Below, in pieces: positions 4,981 through 7,113 of a stretch of DNA of 7,113 bases. Below the pieces are notes generated by a model. That model was not told the DNA's origin. It was given only the letters and a program-made list of their open reading frames with translations, and did no database searches. This stretch comes from Acidobacteriaceae bacterium (GTDB lineage: Bacteria; Acidobacteriota; Terriglobia; Terriglobales; Acidobacteriaceae), in contig PLSH01000117.1 of the NCBI GenBank assembly GCA_003165095.1, positions 29,452-36,564 on the forward strand, read 5' to 3'. The translations under genes were made by a program, and so were the position numbers. How positions within the stretch are numbered: the first letter of the stretch is position 1; each line of letters starts with the position of its first letter.

Positions 4981-7113
4981 CTCCGGCTCCAGGTTCAACA
5001 GCCTCACGCCCTGCGTGGCCCGACCCGCCGCCCGAATCGTTTTCGTGTCGATGCGGATGATCTTGCCGAACTGGCTGATCACCATCAGCTCCGACGTGTC
5101 GTCCACCAGTTGAATTGTGTTCACGCGCCCAATGCGCGGAGTCACATTCATGTTCCTTACGCCCTTGCCGCCGCGGGTCTGCAAGCGGTACTCTTCCACG
5201 TTGGTGCGCTTGCCAAAACCATTCTCGGTGACTGAGAGAATCCGGTAGGCGCCCTCTTCGTGCTCCTTGGGCGTAACCGCCGCCCCCACCACAAAGTCGT
5301 TCTTGGCCAGGTCGATGCCGCGCACGCCGTAAGCCGGCCGGCCCATCGAACGCACATCGCTCTCGTCGAATCGAATCGCCTGCCCCAGATGCGTGGCCAG
5401 AAATATGATCTGGCTCCCGTCGGTGATGCGCGCCTTTACCAGCTCATCGTCCTTGTCGATCCCGATGGCAATAATCCCTCGCGCCATCACGTTCGAGAAG
5501 TCCTTCAGCGGCGTCTTCTTCACCGTGCCCTTCTGCGTGGCAAAGAAAATGTACTTGCCTTCCTCTTCCAGATCCCGCACCGGCAAAATCGCGCGCACGT
5601 TTTCTCCCGGCTGCAAATCCAGCAGGCTCTGCATGCTCTTGCCCTTGCCCGCCGCGCTCACATCCGGAATCTCGTACACCTTCAGCCAGTACACGCGCCC
5701 GGTGTTCGTAAAGCAAAGCAGAAACGAGTGCGTCGAGTTCACAATCAGCTGCGCCACAAAATCCTCTTCGCGCGTCTTCATGCCCGTGCGCCCCGTGCCC
5801 CCGCGCCGCTGCTGCCTGTAAATCGAAATCGGCGTCCGCTTCAGGTAGCCCTGGTGGCTCACCGTTACCGCAACCTGCTCGTCCGCAATCAGATCCTCAA
5901 GCTGCAGCTCCGCGCTCTCGTCCACAATCTCCGTGCGCCGCGCATCGCCGTATTTGTCGCGAACCTCTTCAAGCTCCTTCACGATTACCCCGCGCAGCTT
6001 GGCTTCGCTGGCCAAAATCGACTCGAATTCCGCAATCTTCTCGCGAATCTCTTTCAACTCCTTCAGGATTTCGTCGACGGAAAGCTGGGTCAGCCGGTAG
6101 AGTTGCAGTTCGAGAATGGCGTCGACCTGCCTCAGCGTCAGCCCGCGCTCCTCGTGCGCCAGCCGCTCCCGGTCTAGCGTGATCACAATCTCAGTGCCTT
6201 TACCCCACGCGTACAGGTTCTCCCGCGCCTCGGCCCGCGATCCTGACGCCCGGATGATCCGAATCACCGTGTCCAGATTGTCGAGCGCAATTTTGTAGCC
6301 CTCTAAAATGTGCTCCCGCTCGCGTGCCTTGCGCAGCAGGTAGACCGTCCGCCGCTGCACCACATCTATACGATGATCGATGAACACGCGAATCGCCGCG
6401 TCCATCGGCAGTTCCCGCGGCTGACCGTTCACCACCGCCAGAAAAATCATTGAGAAGCTCTCTTGCATCTGCGTATGCTTGTAGAGCTGATTCAACACGA
6501 TCTCAGGCTGCGCGCCACGCTTCAGCTCGATCACGATTCGCATCCCGTCGCGGTCGCTCTCGTCGCGCACGTCGCTGATCTCGTCCACGATCTTTTCCGT
6601 CACCAGCTCGGCGATGCGCTCGATCAGCTTCGACTTGTTCACCTGGTAGGGAATCTCGGTGACAATGATCGCCTGCTTCTCCTTGGTCAGGTTCTCCGTT
6701 GCCACCCGCGCGCGCATCATGAACCGCCCGCGCCCCGTCTTGTACGCCTGAGGAATGCCGCTCTTGCCGTAGAGGAAACCGCCGGTCGGGAAGTCCGGCC
6801 CCTGCACGTGTTTCAACACCTCGGCCAGCCCCGCATTCGGGTTCTGCACCAGCTCGATGGCCGCGTTCACCACCTCGGTCAGGTTGTGCGGCGGAATGTT
6901 CGTCGCCATGCCCACCGCGATTCCGCTCGACCCGTTGACGATCAGATTGGGAATGCGCGTCGGCAGCACCGTCGGCTCAAATGTGGACTCGTCGTAGTTC
7001 GGCGTAAAGTCCACCGTCTCCATCTCGATGTCGGCCAGCATCTCGCCGGCAATCCGCATCAAGCGGCACTCGGTGTAACGCATCGCAGCCGGCGGATCGC
7101 CGTCCACCGAGCC
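4906..7113 (-). CDS. gyrA: DNA gyrase subunit A, N-terminus outside the window
   Basis: GyrA is the DNA-cutting and wrapping subunit of the A2B2 gyrase that introduces negative supercoils using ATP. The window holds 735 residues; about 110 at the N-terminus, including the classical quinolone-resistance region, are missing. The catalytic tyrosine is in AAMRYTE (Y13 of the fragment), followed by the tower and coiled-coil region (to about 390) and the C-terminal beta-propeller. NGSSGIAVGMATNIPPHNLTEV (from about 60) is strongly diagnostic. The GyrA box reads QRRGGTG (435-441), with T in place of the usual K/R, while a later blade has QTRGGKG (645-651). The box and full propeller favour GyrA over ParC. 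The protein ends in a short acidic tail, EELKDDEQGTLLQ. The small gene starts 11 nt after the stop. The 3' end is duplicated downstream at 4202-4285. Confidence 0.97.
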   Translation of the reverse strand, partial: GSVDGDPPAAMRYTECRLMRIAGEMLADIEMETVDFTPNYDESTFEPTVLPTRIPNLIVNGSSGIAVGMATNIPPHNLTEVVNAAIELVQNPNAGLAEVLKHVQGPDFPTGGFLYGKSGIPQAYKTGRGRFMMRARVATENLTKEKQAIIVTEIPYQVNKSKLIERIAELVTEKIVDEISDVRDESDRDGMRIVIELKRGAQPEIVLNQLYKHTQMQESFSMIFLAVVNGQPRELPMDAAIRVFIDHRIDVVQRRTVYLLRKAREREHILEGYKIALDNLDTVIRIIRASGSRAEARENLYAWGKGTEIVITLDRERLAHEERGLTLRQVDAILELQLYRLTQLSVDEILKELKEIREKIAEFESILASEAKLRGVIVKELEEVRDKYGDARRTEIVDESAELQLEDLIADEQVAVTVSHQGYLKRTPISIYRQQRRGGTGRTGMKTREEDFVAQLIVNSTHSFLLCFTNTGRVYWLKVYEIPDVSAAGKGKSMQSLLDLQPGENVRAILPVRDLEEEGKYIFFATQKGTVKKTPLKDFSNVMARGIIAIGIDKDDELVKARITDGSQIIFLATHLGQAIRFDESDVRSMGRPAYGVRGIDLAKNDFVVGAAVTPKEHEEGAYRILSVTENGFGKRTNVEEYRLQTRGGKGVRNMNVTPRIGRVNTIQLVDDTSELMVISQFGKIIRIDTKTIRAAGRATQGVRLLNLEPEDKVAAAVIIPPEELKDDEQGTLLQ

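Noticed and set aside
5260..6177. Plus-strand 305-codon frame.
   Set aside because: It is fully antisense to gyrA. The Arg/Leu/His-rich composition is typical of a shadow frame in GC-rich DNA.
6900..7113. Quinolone-resistance mutations in gyrA.
   Set aside because: The quinolone-resistance region lies N-terminal to the catalytic tyrosine and is outside the window, so nothing can be said.

Overview
This window reads as a stretch of a GC-rich bacterial chromosome with every supported gene on the minus strand. Walking along the minus strand from the high-coordinate end, the order is: gyrA (N-terminus outside the window), a small 71-residue protein, a DUF6036/MNT-like nucleotidyltransferase, a decayed copy of the gyrA 3' end, a gene-free stretch, an AHSA1/SRPBCC protein, a PhzF-family isomerase, ubiE/menG, and a cation diffusion facilitator (CDF) transporter. 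The GyrA type, the menaquinone-type UbiE and the base composition suggest Acidobacteriota (Terriglobia/Koribacter-like). This is an impression from overall resemblance, not a placement.

Layout: 65-2294 is a compact, GC-rich pair (ubiE then the CDF transporter, 7 nt apart), probably one transcript. 2295-4900 looks accessory. It has longer intergenic gaps and lower GC: 60-nt samples I counted give about 52-55% G+C in phzF, the AHSA1 gene and the nucleotidyltransferase, against about 72% in gyrA and the CDF gene. 4906-7113 is gyrA, from just before the catalytic tyrosine to the C-terminus.

The most interesting structure is at the 3' end of gyrA. The last roughly 24 codons of gyrA plus its stop region (4903-4980) occur again about 700 bp downstream (4202-4285), in the same orientation, with 69 of 78 aligned bases identical and a 6-nt in-frame insertion. 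Between the copies lies a two-gene module (small protein plus nucleotidyltransferase) that resembles a toxin-antitoxin or MNT-type accessory pair. The nucleotidyltransferase ends inside the second gyrA copy, in a different frame. This is the footprint expected of a small cassette that entered at the gyrA 3' end while keeping or restoring the gyrA reading frame. No transposase or integrase is present in the window.

Functionally, gyrA supplies the gyrase subunit that cuts, rejoins and wraps DNA, and the module is probably co-transcribed behind it because its first start codon is 11 nt after the gyrA stop. UbiE/MenG makes the last methylation in menaquinone synthesis. The CDF protein exports divalent metal and carries three tandem C-terminal domains instead of the usual one. 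PhzF and AHSA1 proteins have no specific assigned role here. No tRNA, rRNA, CRISPR array or complete IS element was seen.
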